From Nocardia goodfellowii (GTDB lineage: Bacteria; Actinomycetota; Actinomycetes; Mycobacteriales; Mycobacteriaceae): a stretch of 64,000 nucleotides of DNA. This document shows, in pieces, positions 18,508 through 26,518 of this stretch. Within the stretch, counting starts at the first letter, position 1. Each line of letters starts with the position of its first letter. The notes beneath the pieces were generated by a model that saw nothing but the letters and a program-made list of their open reading frames with translations, was not told the origin of the DNA and did not search any database. Position numbers and translations under genes: made by a program. Location of the stretch: the NCBI RefSeq assembly GCF_017875645.1, contig NZ_JAGGMR010000001.1, positions 2,170,001 through 2,234,000 of the forward strand, read 5' to 3'.

Positions 18508-19983
18508 ATGGCACGCAGTCTTCCCCGGCGCCCGGTGGTCGCCCCCCTCGGTCAGCACGACCCCGAGATGCGCCCGCCGATGCCGCTGACCCGGTCGGTG
18601 TCGTTGCGGTGGCGAGTGACCCTGCTGGCCGCCTCGGTGGTGGCTATCGCGGTGGCCGTCACCTCCATCGCCGCCTACGCGATGGTGGAGCGCGCTCTCT
18701 ACAACGATGTCGACTCACAGCTCGAGGCGCGCGCCGAGACGATGATCAACAACAACTTCGAGAATCTCGGCTTCCAGTCGATCGTGCTGGCGGGTTTGTT
18801 CTCCAATGACGTCGGCGTGGCACTGATTTTCGCGGACCACAAACCGTATATGCCACCGCAGCAGACAATTCCGCCCGTCGGCAGTCAGGAACTCGCGGTC
18901 GCCGACGGCAAACTGCCGTCCTCACTGCGCACGGTGCACAACCAACGCGTACTCGCCATGCCGACCAATTCCGGCGCGACCCTGATCATTTCGCAGCGCC
19001 TGGAGCCGACCCGCGAGGTGCTCGACCGGCTGGCCTGGCTGCTGTTCGTGGTCGGCGGGTGCGGTGTCGTACTCGCCGCGGCCGCCGGAACCGCGGTGGG
19101 TCGCACCGGGTTACGGCCCATCGCCAGGCTCACCTCGGCCACCGAGCGCATCGCCCGCACCGACGACCTGACCCCCATCCCGGTCACCGGCGATGACGAA
19201 TTGGCCCGGCTCACCGAGAGTTTCAACACCATGCTGCGCGCGCTCGCGGAATCCCGGGACCGGCAGCGCCGCTTGGTCGCCGACGCCGGGCACGAGCTGA
19301 AGACGCCGCTCACCTCCCTGCGCACCAATATGGAATTGCTCATCGCATCCAGCCGGCCGGGTGCGCCGAGCATCCCCGAGGAGGACATGGCGGAGCTGCG
19401 CGCGGACGTCGTCGCCCAGATCGAGGAACTGTCCCAGCTGGTCGGCGACTTGGTCGACCTGGCCCGCGAGGACGCCCCCGAAACCGTCTACGACCGTATC
19501 GATCTCGGCGAGGTGACCGAGCGCGCGCTGGAACGGGCGCGGCGGCGGCGCGGCTCGATCGAGTTCGTGGCCGAACTGCGCCCGTGGTTCATGTACGGCC
19601 ACGAGGCGGGGCTGGAACGCGCGGTACTCAACGTGCTCGACAATGCCGCGAAATGGAGTCCGGCCGGCGCGCAGGTGCACGTAGCCATGCGCGAGACCGG
19701 TCGCGGACTATTGGAACTCTCCGTCGACGACGCCGGCCCCGGAATTCCGGCCCCGGAACGCGAGCTGGTTTTCGAACGGTTCTACCGGACCACCGCCGCG
19801 CGATCCATGCCCGGCTCAGGTCTCGGATTGGCCATCGTCAAACAAGTCGTGACCAAACACGGCGGCACCATCACCATCGACACTTCCGACCGGGGCGGTG
19901 CCCAGATCCGTATTGTGTTACCTGGTGAGGGCGCTGCGCCCGGTGTGCTGCCGGAAATGGACGACGCCGCCGCGGACCTCTGA
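18508..19983 (+). CDS. mprB: Sensor histidine kinase MprB
   Basis: A 491-residue membrane kinase. TM1 at ~36-56, an extracytoplasmic loop of about 120 residues, TM2 at ~170-195, HAMP, H-box DAGHELKTPLTSL, N-box NVLDNAAKWSP, G1 VDDAGPGIP and G2 GSGLGLAIV. All catalytic motifs are intact. It starts 10 bases after mprA. The M. tuberculosis counterpart senses envelope and protein-folding stress through its extracytoplasmic domain with chaperone DnaK involvement. Confidence 0.95.
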   Translation: MARSLPRRPVVAPLGQHDPEMRPPMPLTRSVSLRWRVTLLAASVVAIAVAVTSIAAYAMVERALYNDVDSQLEARAETMINNNFENLGFQSIVLAGLFSNDVGVALIFADHKPYMPPQQTIPPVGSQELAVADGKLPSSLRTVHNQRVLAMPTNSGATLIISQRLEPTREVLDRLAWLLFVVGGCGVVLAAAAGTAVGRTGLRPIARLTSATERIARTDDLTPIPVTGDDELARLTESFNTMLRALAESRDRQRRLVADAGHELKTPLTSLRTNMELLIASSRPGAPSIPEEDMAELRADVVAQIEELSQLVGDLVDLAREDAPETVYDRIDLGEVTERALERARRRRGSIEFVAELRPWFMYGHEAGLERAVLNVLDNAAKWSPAGAQVHVAMRETGRGLLELSVDDAGPGIPAPERELVFERFYRTTAARSMPGSGLGLAIVKQVVTKHGGTITIDTSDRGGAQIRIVLPGEGAAPGVLPEMDDAAADL

Positions 19984-20077
19984 AGAAACTGAAAGCAGGG
20001 TCAAAGCAGGATCTCAGTCCACTCTTATCCGTCGCCATCATGGTTGGTCGCAGACGCTTAGGGAGAAACGAGAAGCC

Positions 20078-21451
20078 ATGACCGAGGAAGACAAGTCCGG
20101 CACCAGCGGTCCGCAGCCGACCGAGCACATCCCGGCGGCGCATGCCGAGAATTCAGGCCACACGGGCTGGGGCACATCCGCCCCGTATTCGCAGCCCGGC
20201 CCGTATTCCACCGGAAGCCATTATCGGGCGGCGCCGTTCCCGGGCCCGGAATCGGGACCGGAATACGCGGCGATGCCCGGATACGCGACTCAGTCCTTTC
20301 CGCCGCATCCTGGCGCACCCTACGGCGTACAACCACCGCAGCCGCTGCGGCGGCCGATCCGGACCGGCCTACTGGCCGGCGCGCTGGCGTTGGCGCTGGT
20401 CAGTGGCGGCATCGGCGGCGTGGTGGGCGCCGTGGTCGCCGATCGGGACGGCTCGGGCACGTCGGTCACCAACGCTCTGGAGGCCCCGCGACCGAAGGTC
20501 AACGACGTATCCAACGCTCCCGCCGGGTCGGTGCAGGCCGTGGCCCAGAAGGTGGTGCCCAGCGTGGTGATGATCAAGGTCGCCAGCAACCGCGCCGAGG
20601 GCGAGGGTTCGGGTGTGGTGCTGTCCTCCGACGGTCTGATCCTGACCAACAATCATGTGGCCGCCGGAGCGGGCGCCAACTCCAAGATGGAGGTCGTCTT
20701 CAGCGACGGCAGCACCGCGCCCGCCACCATGGTCGGCAACGATCCGGTCTCCGATCTGGCGGTGATCAAGGCCGATAAGACCGGCCTGACCCCGATCGAG
20801 CTCGGCAATTCCGCCGATCTGCAGGTCGGTCAGCCCGCGATCGCGATCGGATCCCCGCTCGGCTTGGCCGGCACCGTGACCACCGGCATCGTGTCCGCGT
20901 TGAACCGCCCGGTGTCCACCAGCGGCGAGGGCAGCTCCAGCCCGAATACGCCCAACCCGGTGATCGACGCGATCCAGACCGACGCCGCCATCAACCCCGG
21001 CAATTCCGGTGGTGCGCTGGTCGATTCGAGCGGCAAGCTGATCGGCATCAACACCGCCATCGCCAGCCTGGGCGCCAACGAGATGGCCGGTCAGCAGACC
21101 GGCTCCATCGGTCTCGGCTTCGCGATCCCGGTGGACCAGGCACGTCGCGTCGCCGATCAGCTGATCAAGACCGGCCACGCCACCTACGCCCAGATCGGCA
21201 TCAAACTTCGTCCCGAGGGCGATCGCGCCCTGGTCCTGGAGGCGACGCCGGACGGCCCGGCGGCCAAGGCGGGCATCCCGGCGGGCGCGGTCATCACCAA
21301 GCTCAACGACCGGCCGATCGATTCCGGTAATGCCCTCATCGCGGCGGTCCGTTCACACCAGCCCGGCGACAAGGTGAAGGTCACCTACACCGATGAACAG
21401 GGTAACAATCCCAAGACCGTCGAGGTCACCCTCACCGGCGCTCCTGCGTAA
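20078..21451 (+). CDS. pepD: HtrA-like membrane-anchored serine protease PepD
   Basis: A 457-residue protein: a disordered Pro/Gly/Tyr-rich cytosolic N-terminus (~85 residues), one TM helix (LLAGALALALVSGGIGGVVG), a trypsin-like protease domain with His in LTNNHVAAG, Asp in DPVSDLAVIK, Ser in NPGNSGGALV, and a C-terminal PDZ domain (RPEGDRALVLEATPDGPAAK, DRPIDSGNALIAAV). It degrades or refolds damaged proteins outside the membrane and, in mycobacteria, is a target of MprAB and feeds back on sigma E. The ATG at 20078 is preceded by GGGAGAAACGAGAAG. Confidence 0.95.
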   Translation: MTEEDKSGTSGPQPTEHIPAAHAENSGHTGWGTSAPYSQPGPYSTGSHYRAAPFPGPESGPEYAAMPGYATQSFPPHPGAPYGVQPPQPLRRPIRTGLLAGALALALVSGGIGGVVGAVVADRDGSGTSVTNALEAPRPKVNDVSNAPAGSVQAVAQKVVPSVVMIKVASNRAEGEGSGVVLSSDGLILTNNHVAAGAGANSKMEVVFSDGSTAPATMVGNDPVSDLAVIKADKTGLTPIELGNSADLQVGQPAIAIGSPLGLAGTVTTGIVSALNRPVSTSGEGSSSPNTPNPVIDAIQTDAAINPGNSGGALVDSSGKLIGINTAIASLGANEMAGQQTGSIGLGFAIPVDQARRVADQLIKTGHATYAQIGIKLRPEGDRALVLEATPDGPAAKAGIPAGAVITKLNDRPIDSGNALIAAVRSHQPGDKVKVTYTDEQGNNPKTVEVTLTGAPA

Positions 21452-21462
21452 GGCGGTAGATC

Positions 21463-22038
21463 ATGTTGATGTCTCCTTCGGACCTCAGTGCTGTTGCCAA
21501 CTCAGCCGTCGAACAGGCCACGGCAGGCGCTACGGTGAGCAGCATGGAAATCGATGCTCCTGTGGCGGGGCGTGCACTGGTGGTGGTCGTCGACGATCGA
21601 ACGGCGCATGGAGGTGTGGACTCGCTCGGACCGCTGGTCACCGAGCTGCTCACCGAGGCGGGTTTCCTAGTCGACGCATCGGTTTCGGTGCAGGCCGACG
21701 AGGTGGAAATTCGTAATGCGCTGAACACCGCGGTGATCGGCGGTGTCGACCTGGTCATCTCGGTGGGCGGCACCGGAATGTCGCCGCGCGATGTCACCCC
21801 CGAAGCCACCGCCCAGGTGCTCGATCGTGAGCTGCTCGGCATCAGTGAGGCGCTGCGTGCCTCCGGCCGGGTTGCGGGCTCGCTGGACGCCGGCCTGTCG
21901 CGCGGGCTCGCCGGTATTTCCGGCAGCACCCTGGTCGTGAATCTGCCGGGCACTCGCGCCGCCGTCCGGGACGGCATGGCAACTCTCGGGCCGCTCGCCA
22001 GTAAGGCGATCGGCGAACTTTCCGGATTGGCCGAATAA
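21463..22038 (+). CDS. moaB: MoaB2-type molybdopterin-binding protein
   Basis: A 191-residue MogA/MoaB-fold protein. The conserved core is VVVVDDRTAHGGVDSLGP, LVISVGGTGMSPRDVTPEAT and LSRGLAGISGSTLVVNLPGT. Family members bind molybdopterin and adenylylate it; the M. tuberculosis MoaB2 lies in the same position after pepD. Start is uncertain: ATG 21463 has AAGGCGG upstream, but the M. tuberculosis protein begins near the internal ATG at 21544. Confidence 0.9.
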   Translation: MLMSPSDLSAVANSAVEQATAGATVSSMEIDAPVAGRALVVVVDDRTAHGGVDSLGPLVTELLTEAGFLVDASVSVQADEVEIRNALNTAVIGGVDLVISVGGTGMSPRDVTPEATAQVLDRELLGISEALRASGRVAGSLDAGLSRGLAGISGSTLVVNLPGTRAAVRDGMATLGPLASKAIGELSGLAE

Positions 22039-22103
22039 TCAGCGGCACCGGTTCTTCCGACGATCCTCGCCCGGCTCACCGCCGGGCGAGGGACGCCGCG
22101 CGT

Positions 22104-22226
22104 TTGGCCGAGATTTTCGGCGACGCACTGCCCGACACCACTCGCGATGAGCGCGGTGACGAATCCGAGACCGCGTCCGCTTCCGACGATTGGCTGCGCT
22201 CCCAGGTGCCTCCGCACCACGGTTGA
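22104..22226 (+). CDS. Short conserved actinobacterial protein downstream of moaB2 (start uncertain)
   Basis: A reading frame open from 22005 to the stop at 22224-22226 ends in DDWLRSQVPPHHG, a C-terminal motif I recognise from short, uncharacterised actinobacterial proteins with LAEIFGDALPDTT before it. There is no ATG or GTG in the frame. TTG at 22104 has GAGGGA 10 bases upstream and gives 40 residues; a longer form starting near the moaB stop (ATT 22026 or ATA/ATC at 22035-22040) would include RRARDAARLAEIFGD and be more complete. Function unknown. Probably co-transcribed with moaB. Confidence 0.55.
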   Translation: MAEIFGDALPDTTRDERGDESETASASDDWLRSQVPPHHG

Positions 22227-22440
22227 GCTTTATCTACGGCCGCACTCCGTATTCCGAACGGATATATAGCCGCCGCGGCCTCACCGTTTTTGTTTTACAA
22301 CTGTGATCCACGCCATTTCAATACGGTGCTGACTCGTACTCGCGAATGGCCTCGTTGCGCCGCGCGTGGTCGAATTAGTCGCTCCGGAACCCTTCCCCGC
22401 TGCATCTATGCACGTCAAGCGATATGGGCATGAATGGCAC

Positions 22441-22456
22441 TGTGATCTACATCACT
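22441..22456. promoter_or_regulatory. CRP/GlxR-type palindrome
   Basis: TGTGATCTACATCACT matches the TGTGA-N6-TCACA consensus at all but the last base. It lies 278 bases upstream of the first porin start codon. In mycolata, CRP/GlxR-type cAMP regulators use this site. Confidence 0.6.
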
Positions 22457-22686
22457 ATGTTCTTTACCAAAGCCCGCGTTGCCACGCTGTTACCTACGGT
22501 TTAATCTTCGGCCAGAGCCACCCACAACTATGGACCCCACAGGCCCGGGTACGTCACGAACGTTGCCGACCCGGCGGAACCCTGGCTCGGTTCCGTTGCC
22601 AGCTGAGGCCGTTGCGCCGAAATTACGGCCGGTTACACACCGGCAACAAACGGACGACACACTGAGCTGGGCCTGAGAGGACCATC

Positions 22687-22707
22687 CAACCTCGATGGTC
22701 GAGGTTG
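22687..22707 (+). promoter_or_regulatory. Leader hairpin directly upstream of the nfpA ribosome-binding site
   Basis: Perfect 8-bp stem CAACCTCG (22687-22694) with CGAGGTTG (22700-22707), 5-base loop, ending 14 bases before the GAGGGG ribosome-binding site. It could stabilise the mRNA or act as an operator. Confidence 0.45.
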
Positions 22708-22733
22708 ACTGTTAGAACCTGATGAGGGGAAGT

Positions 22734-23411
22734 ATGAGCGAGAACCGCACCAACGGTCTGCGTCGCAGTGCCCGCGCTGCCGGCGTGGCCGGTGCTGCCG
22801 CGGCCGTTGCCATGGGTCTGTTTTCGACCGGGGCCGCCAATGCCGATGTCTTCGTGCCGTTGCCGGACGGTCAGAAGGTCGGTCCGGGCGTGACCATCAC
22901 CCGCACGGGTGAGCATGCCGTTGTTTCGCCGTCGCTGGCCGCCAACGGCGCCGGGCGCGTCGTCTGGGTCTCGGGCAACGCGACCGCCGACGTGACCGCT
23001 ACTCCGGAGGGCACCGCCGGTCCGTGGAACGGCCCGGCCAACAACCCCGGCACCAACAACTCCTCGACCCACGGTCAGTCGCAGATCAACACCGGATACA
23101 TCATCGGTTGCCAGGTCAGCATCTCCGACGACGCGATCAGCGTCGGTGGTGGCGCCTCCATCGACATGAGCAGCCTCGGCCTCAGCGGTTCCTTGGGTCT
23201 GTCCCTCGGCCCCGGCGAGGTCAAGTGGGTCGCGGTCGAACTGAAGGACATTCCCAAGGCGGGCGTGTACTCCGTGGAGTACCAGGACGTCGAGATGCAG
23301 ATCCAGGGTTGCGCGGGCTACGCCCAGGCGCGCTCCTACACCGTGGTCGAGATCATCGGCGATCACTACTCGAAGACCACCCTGTACGGCCAGCCGTTCA
23401 GCATTGGCTGA
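22734..23411 (+). CDS. nfpA: MspA-family porin, first of a pair (NfpA-like)
   Basis: A 225-residue exported protein with a signal peptide ending ANA-D near residue 37 (GLFSTGAANADVFVPLPDGQ). The mature part is beta-rich with NTGYIIGCQVSI, GLSLGPGEVKWVAVEL, GCAGYAQARSYTVVEIIGD and the terminal LYGQPFSIG. These match MspA-type outer-membrane (mycomembrane) porins; NfpA and NfpB of N. farcinica form a mixed octameric channel. The next gene, 60 bases on, encodes the partner. Start ATG 22734 has GAGGGGAAGT upstream. An extra stretch rich in Asn/Thr/Gly (~90-115) would be a surface loop. Confidence 0.92.
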   Translation: MSENRTNGLRRSARAAGVAGAAAAVAMGLFSTGAANADVFVPLPDGQKVGPGVTITRTGEHAVVSPSLAANGAGRVVWVSGNATADVTATPEGTAGPWNGPANNPGTNNSSTHGQSQINTGYIIGCQVSISDDAISVGGGASIDMSSLGLSGSLGLSLGPGEVKWVAVELKDIPKAGVYSVEYQDVEMQIQGCAGYAQARSYTVVEIIGDHYSKTTLYGQPFSIG

Positions 23412-23471
23412 CCCGTCTTCGAATCGTCGAATCCTCTTCTCGCCGAAACTTCAAACCCCTGAGGGAATAAC

Positions 23472-24146
23472 ATGATCAACCGTAAGAACCTGGCGAAGGT
23501 TGCCGGTGTGGGTGCCGCCGCCACCATCGCCATGGGCCTGTTCTCCACCGGTGCGGCCAACGCGGACACCTTCGTGCCGCTGCCGGGTGGCGAAATGTCC
23601 AAGACCCTGTCCGACGGCACCGTCGTGACCGTCAAGCTGGTCGGTGAGTCGGCCAACATCAACCCGTCCATGGGCTCCACCCCGCTGCACCGCAACGCGT
23701 GGGTCTCCGGCACCGCGGTCGTCGAGCTCTCGGGCTCCGGCGCCGTCGGCGGCAAGATCTACCCGGGCTACGTCGTCGGCTGCCAGGTCAATATCGACGG
23801 CGGCGGCGTGGACGCGGGCGCCGGCGTCACGTTCAAGCAGGGCGGTGACTCGGTCACGGCCAGTCCTTCCGCCGACGGCGGGGGCAACCTGTCGCTCGGC
23901 CCCGGCCAGGCGACGTCGTTCTACGTGCTCGACCGCGAAGTTGCGGATGACTTCGGCAACGAGGATCACTCCACCAACAACCGCTTCAAGGGCACCAACG
24001 GCTCGGTGTCCTGGGCTGATACGACCATCGGCCTCGGCGGCTGTGGCGGCTACGCGCAGGCTCGCGCCTTCGTGCGCGTCAAGGTCGAGACCGACAACGT
24101 GATGTCCTACGTTGTGCTCTGGGGCCAGCCCTTCAGCCTCGGCTGA
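23472..24146 (+). CDS. nfpB: MspA-family porin, second of a pair (NfpB-like)
   Basis: A 224-residue paralogue of the preceding protein: same signal peptide end (GLFSTGAANADTFVPLPGGE), YPGYVVGCQVNIDGGGVDAG, LSLGPGQATSFYVLD, LGGCGGYAQARAFVRVKVE and the ending VLWGQPFSLG. The central region differs and is more acidic (REVADDFGNEDHS), which would change the pore constriction charge. Preceded by GAGGGAATAAC. The pair shares the terminator at 24170. Expected product: subunit of a hetero-oligomeric mycomembrane channel with the upstream protein. Confidence 0.92.
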   Translation: MINRKNLAKVAGVGAAATIAMGLFSTGAANADTFVPLPGGEMSKTLSDGTVVTVKLVGESANINPSMGSTPLHRNAWVSGTAVVELSGSGAVGGKIYPGYVVGCQVNIDGGGVDAGAGVTFKQGGDSVTASPSADGGGNLSLGPGQATSFYVLDREVADDFGNEDHSTNNRFKGTNGSVSWADTTIGLGGCGGYAQARAFVRVKVETDNVMSYVVLWGQPFSLG

Positions 24147-24169
24147 TTCACGCTGAACCCGAATACCGG

Positions 24170-24206
24170 AACGGGCCCGTCGCTTTCGCGGCGGGCCCGT
24201 TCTTTT
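24170..24206 (+). terminator. Terminator after the porin pair
   Basis: 10-bp stem AACGGGCCCG (24170-24179) with CGGGCCCGTT (24192-24201), loop partly pairable, then TCTTTTG. Confidence 0.9.
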
Positions 24207-24224
24207 GTCTTGCCGCGCAGGGAA

Positions 24225-24668
24225 TTACACCTCGCGAATCGTGGTCGTCCCGGAGCCCGAACCGGTGCTCTTATCCGGGCCGCTCTCGCCGTCACGCTGG
24301 GCGGCGAGCAGATCCCGGATCTCGGTCAGCAGGGCGATCTCGGTGGCCGCCGCCTGCTTGGAGCCGAAGCGAGCCATGATCCGGTTCGCCGGAGTCACCA
24401 GGACGAAGTAGAGCACTGCGGCGATCAGCAGGAAGTCGATGACCGCGCCCACGATCGTGCCCAGCTGAACGAAGGTGGCGGGTTTACCGGACATGATCTG
24501 GAAGCCCCAGCCGAGTTCATTGGTGCCGCCGAAGACCGCGAGCAGCGGCTTGATGATTCCGTCGGTGAAGGCGCTCACGATCGCGGTGAAGGCGGTGCCG
24601 ATCACGACGGCCACAGCCAGATCGAGGACGTTGCCCCGGAAGATGAAGTCTTTGAATCCCTTGAGCAT
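24225..24668 (-). CDS. mscL: Large-conductance mechanosensitive channel
   Basis: A 147-residue protein beginning MLKGFKDFIFRGNVLDLAVA, the classical MscL N-terminus and gate helix (VVIGTAFTAIVSAFTDGIIK). TM2 (GAVIDFLLIAAVLYFVLV) and a C-terminal helical bundle (TEIALLTEIRDLLAAQ) follow, then a short Ser/Gly/Thr tail. It opens under membrane tension to release solutes in osmotic downshock. In M. tuberculosis mscL also lies after moaB2. GAGAGATCC precedes the ATG. Confidence 0.97.
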   Translation of the reverse strand: MLKGFKDFIFRGNVLDLAVAVVIGTAFTAIVSAFTDGIIKPLLAVFGGTNELGWGFQIMSGKPATFVQLGTIVGAVIDFLLIAAVLYFVLVTPANRIMARFGSKQAAATEIALLTEIRDLLAAQRDGESGPDKSTGSGSGTTTIREV

Positions 24669-24740
24669 GGCCGGATCTCTCCTGTTCGGATGAAGCTGAC
24701 TGGCTGCGCGGAGCCGCGATCGGTTGCCGATGCTAGTGGC

Positions 24741-25397
24741 TCAGTGGAAGACCACCGTGAGCGCGGTGCGCAGCGATGCGGCCGCGACGGCGGTGGCGTG
24801 GGCGGCGTCCATGGCCACCAGCACCACCGGCTCCGGCTGCCCGCGCCGGTCGGCCGGACGGGATACCAGGACCACCGCCGCATCCCTGGCCAGCGTGCGG
24901 GCGGGCCGATCGCCGCCGTCCTCCGTGCCGACCACATCGACGCGATCACCGGCCCGCAGGATTTCCGCTACGGCGTTGTCGGCGAGGCGAATCGGGACGA
25001 TGCGCGCGTCGGCCGCGCCGGAGGCCACCGCGGCCAGCCGGGGACTCACGACGCGCAGGTCGGTGAACACTTCACCGGCGCGCATGGCGCCGGTCAAGGT
25101 ACTGCCTAGTAGTGCGCCGGTATCGCGCACGGCGTGCGTGGGGAGGGAGCCGGATTCGTATACGGCGCTGCGCAAGTCGCCCGCTTCCAGCAATCGGCCG
25201 GGCGGTAGGTCGCGCTCGGCGACGACGACGTGGACCGGGTGCGTATCCGGATCACCACGAAGAAACAGCACTGCCGCCAGCACGGTGAGTGCGGCGGCAA
25301 GCATTCTGCGGACCAGCAACAGGTCGGCCCAGGGCGGGCGATTGTCGAAAACCGCGCGCAGCGGGTTTTCTCGGCCGAGATCGGTGCGCGATTTCAT
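24741..25397 (-). CDS. SAF-domain (CpaB/RcpC-like) membrane-anchored protein
   Basis: A 218-residue protein with one TM helix (MLAAALTVLAAVLFLRG, ~30-47) followed by an extracytoplasmic SAF domain: VVVAERDLPPGRLLEAGDLR, then a C-terminal part with RLADNAVAEILRAGDRVDVV, as in CpaB/RcpC proteins of Flp-pilus systems. No other pilus genes are near. It follows the Ruc-like gene by 80 bases on the same strand and could share its promoter; the equivalent place in M. tuberculosis is Rv0990c, though homology was not tested. Role unknown. Confidence 0.8.
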   Translation of the reverse strand: MKSRTDLGRENPLRAVFDNRPPWADLLLVRRMLAAALTVLAAVLFLRGDPDTHPVHVVVAERDLPPGRLLEAGDLRSAVYESGSLPTHAVRDTGALLGSTLTGAMRAGEVFTDLRVVSPRLAAVASGAADARIVPIRLADNAVAEILRAGDRVDVVGTEDGGDRPARTLARDAAVVLVSRPADRRGQPEPVVLVAMDAAHATAVAAASLRTALTVVFH

Positions 25398-25477
25398 GGC
25401 CGGATCCTATGGCCGCGAATATCGCGCCACGCCCGGGAATTACGCTGCTTGGGGATAACTCCCTAGCTGTGGATAAC

Positions 25478-25783
25478 TCAGCTGGCGGCGGCCGCGGGGC
25501 TGGTGGTGGAGCTGCTGGCGGCGCCGTCGCTCGACGAAGAGCTCGATTCGGTGCTCTTGCTCGACCCGTTGTCCGACTTCGCGGGCTCGCTCGCGGTGGA
25601 CGCGCCGCCGCGGCTGTCGGTGCGGTAGAAGCCGCTGCCCTTGAAGACGATGCCGACCGAGTTGAACAGCTTGCGCAGTTTGCCCGAGCATTCGGGGCAG
25701 ACGGTCAGGGCGTCGTCGCTGAAGGACTGAACGATGTCGAAGCGGTTGTCACACTGGGTGCACGCGTACGAATAAGTTGGCAC
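25478..25783 (-). CDS. ruc: FmdB-family zinc-ribbon protein, Ruc-like redox chaperone
   Basis: A 101-residue protein. The N-terminal zinc ribbon has Cys at 8, 11, 29 and 32 (CTQC, CPEC); VGIVFKGSGFYRTDSR follows, then a low-complexity Ser/Thr/Ala tail of about 45 residues. This matches Rv0991c (Ruc) of M. tuberculosis, described as a redox-regulated chaperone that loses zinc and becomes active on cysteine oxidation. It sits beside the 5-formyl-THF cyclo-ligase gene, as there. GTG start at 25783 has GGAGGATCCT upstream. A CIRCE-like operator lies at 25809-25835, supporting heat/HrcA control. Confidence 0.85.
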   Translation of the reverse strand: MPTYSYACTQCDNRFDIVQSFSDDALTVCPECSGKLRKLFNSVGIVFKGSGFYRTDSRGGASTASEPAKSDNGSSKSTESSSSSSDGAASSSTTSPAAAAS

Positions 25784-25808
25784 AGGATCCTCCGCTGGTC
25801 TCGTCGAA

Positions 25809-25835
25809 CTGGCACTCTACAGGCGACAGTGCCAA
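25809..25835 (-). promoter_or_regulatory. CIRCE-like (HrcA) operator upstream of the Ruc-like gene
   Basis: On the minus strand: TTGGCACTG, nine bases, GAGTGCCAG. The CIRCE consensus is TTAGCACTC-N9-GAGTGCTAA. Spacing is exact and 14 of 18 arm positions fit. It lies 26 bases upstream of the GTG start. Confidence 0.7.
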
Positions 25836-25852
25836 CATCGCCAATCCTGCAT

Positions 25853-26452
25853 TCATTCCACGCTACCCAGTTGCCGCAACCCGCCGCGGGGCGTCAGCGC
25901 CCAGCCCATACGCAGGTCATGTGGTTCCTCCGGGAGCCTGGGGACCAGTTCGTCGTCGCGCACGACCGCGATCAACCGAGCTTCCGGCCGGGCCGCCGCC
26001 AGCGTGCGGTCGTAGTAGCCGGCGCCACGCCCGAGCCGCACACCGCGTAGATCGACCGCGAGCGCGGGCACCAGGATCAATTCGGCGAGCCCGACCGCCT
26101 CGACGCCCAGCGCCGCGCCGGTCGGCTCGAGCAAGCCGAAACGCGCGGGCTGCAAACTGTCCGGACCGGTGTATTCGGCCCATCGCAGCGGACCGGGCGG
26201 CCCCGTCACAGGTAAGAGGACACGCGACCCGCCGACGCAGAGCGCATCGAGCATCTCCCGCGAACCCGGCTCGCCGCGCACCGGCACATAGGCGCAAACC
26301 CACCCGTTCACTGCGAGTTTGCCCGTGGTTTTCGCGAGTAGTCGAGCCTCGTCCGCATGCTCGGTGGCGGGCTGGGCACTCCGTTGTCTGAGAATTTTGG
26401 AGCGCCATGCATGTTTATCGGTCTCACCGGGCATCTCCATGATGATCACCAT
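25853..26452 (-). CDS. 5-formyltetrahydrofolate cyclo-ligase
   Basis: A 199-residue protein that converts 5-formyl-THF to 5,10-methenyl-THF using ATP. The C-terminal signature LGRGAGYYDRTLA binds the nucleotide/folate; VCAYVPVRGEP and LLEPTGAALGVEAVGLAELI-type blocks and PALAVDLRGVRLGRG are present. N-terminal basic helix KHAWRSKILRQR fits the family. Several starts are possible (ATG 26452, 26440 or 26434); the first has GGGTGAG immediately upstream. Divergent from galU, as in M. tuberculosis (Rv0992c/Rv0993). Confidence 0.93.
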   Translation of the reverse strand: MVIIMEMPGETDKHAWRSKILRQRSAQPATEHADEARLLAKTTGKLAVNGWVCAYVPVRGEPGSREMLDALCVGGSRVLLPVTGPPGPLRWAEYTGPDSLQPARFGLLEPTGAALGVEAVGLAELILVPALAVDLRGVRLGRGAGYYDRTLAAARPEARLIAVVRDDELVPRLPEEPHDLRMGWALTPRGGLRQLGSVE

Positions 26453-26518
26453 ATGCTCACCCGCGTAAGCCCCACCGCCGCCAGACGGCGCTGGGGCGAT
26501 GTGATGGATGGATAGGGT

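Larger units (their letters stand above)
22227..22720 (+). promoter_or_regulatory. Long upstream region of the porin genes
   Basis: About 500 bases without a credible gene and with lower GC than the flanks. It contains a CRP-like palindrome (22441-22456), a small inverted repeat GCCGGT...ACCGGC near 22628-22644 and a leader hairpin at 22687-22707. It most likely carries the promoter and long 5' leader of the porin pair. Confidence 0.6.

Noticed and set aside
24741..25397. Flp pilus locus
   Set aside because: Only a CpaB/SAF-like protein is present; no prepilin, ATPase or TadB/C genes nearby.
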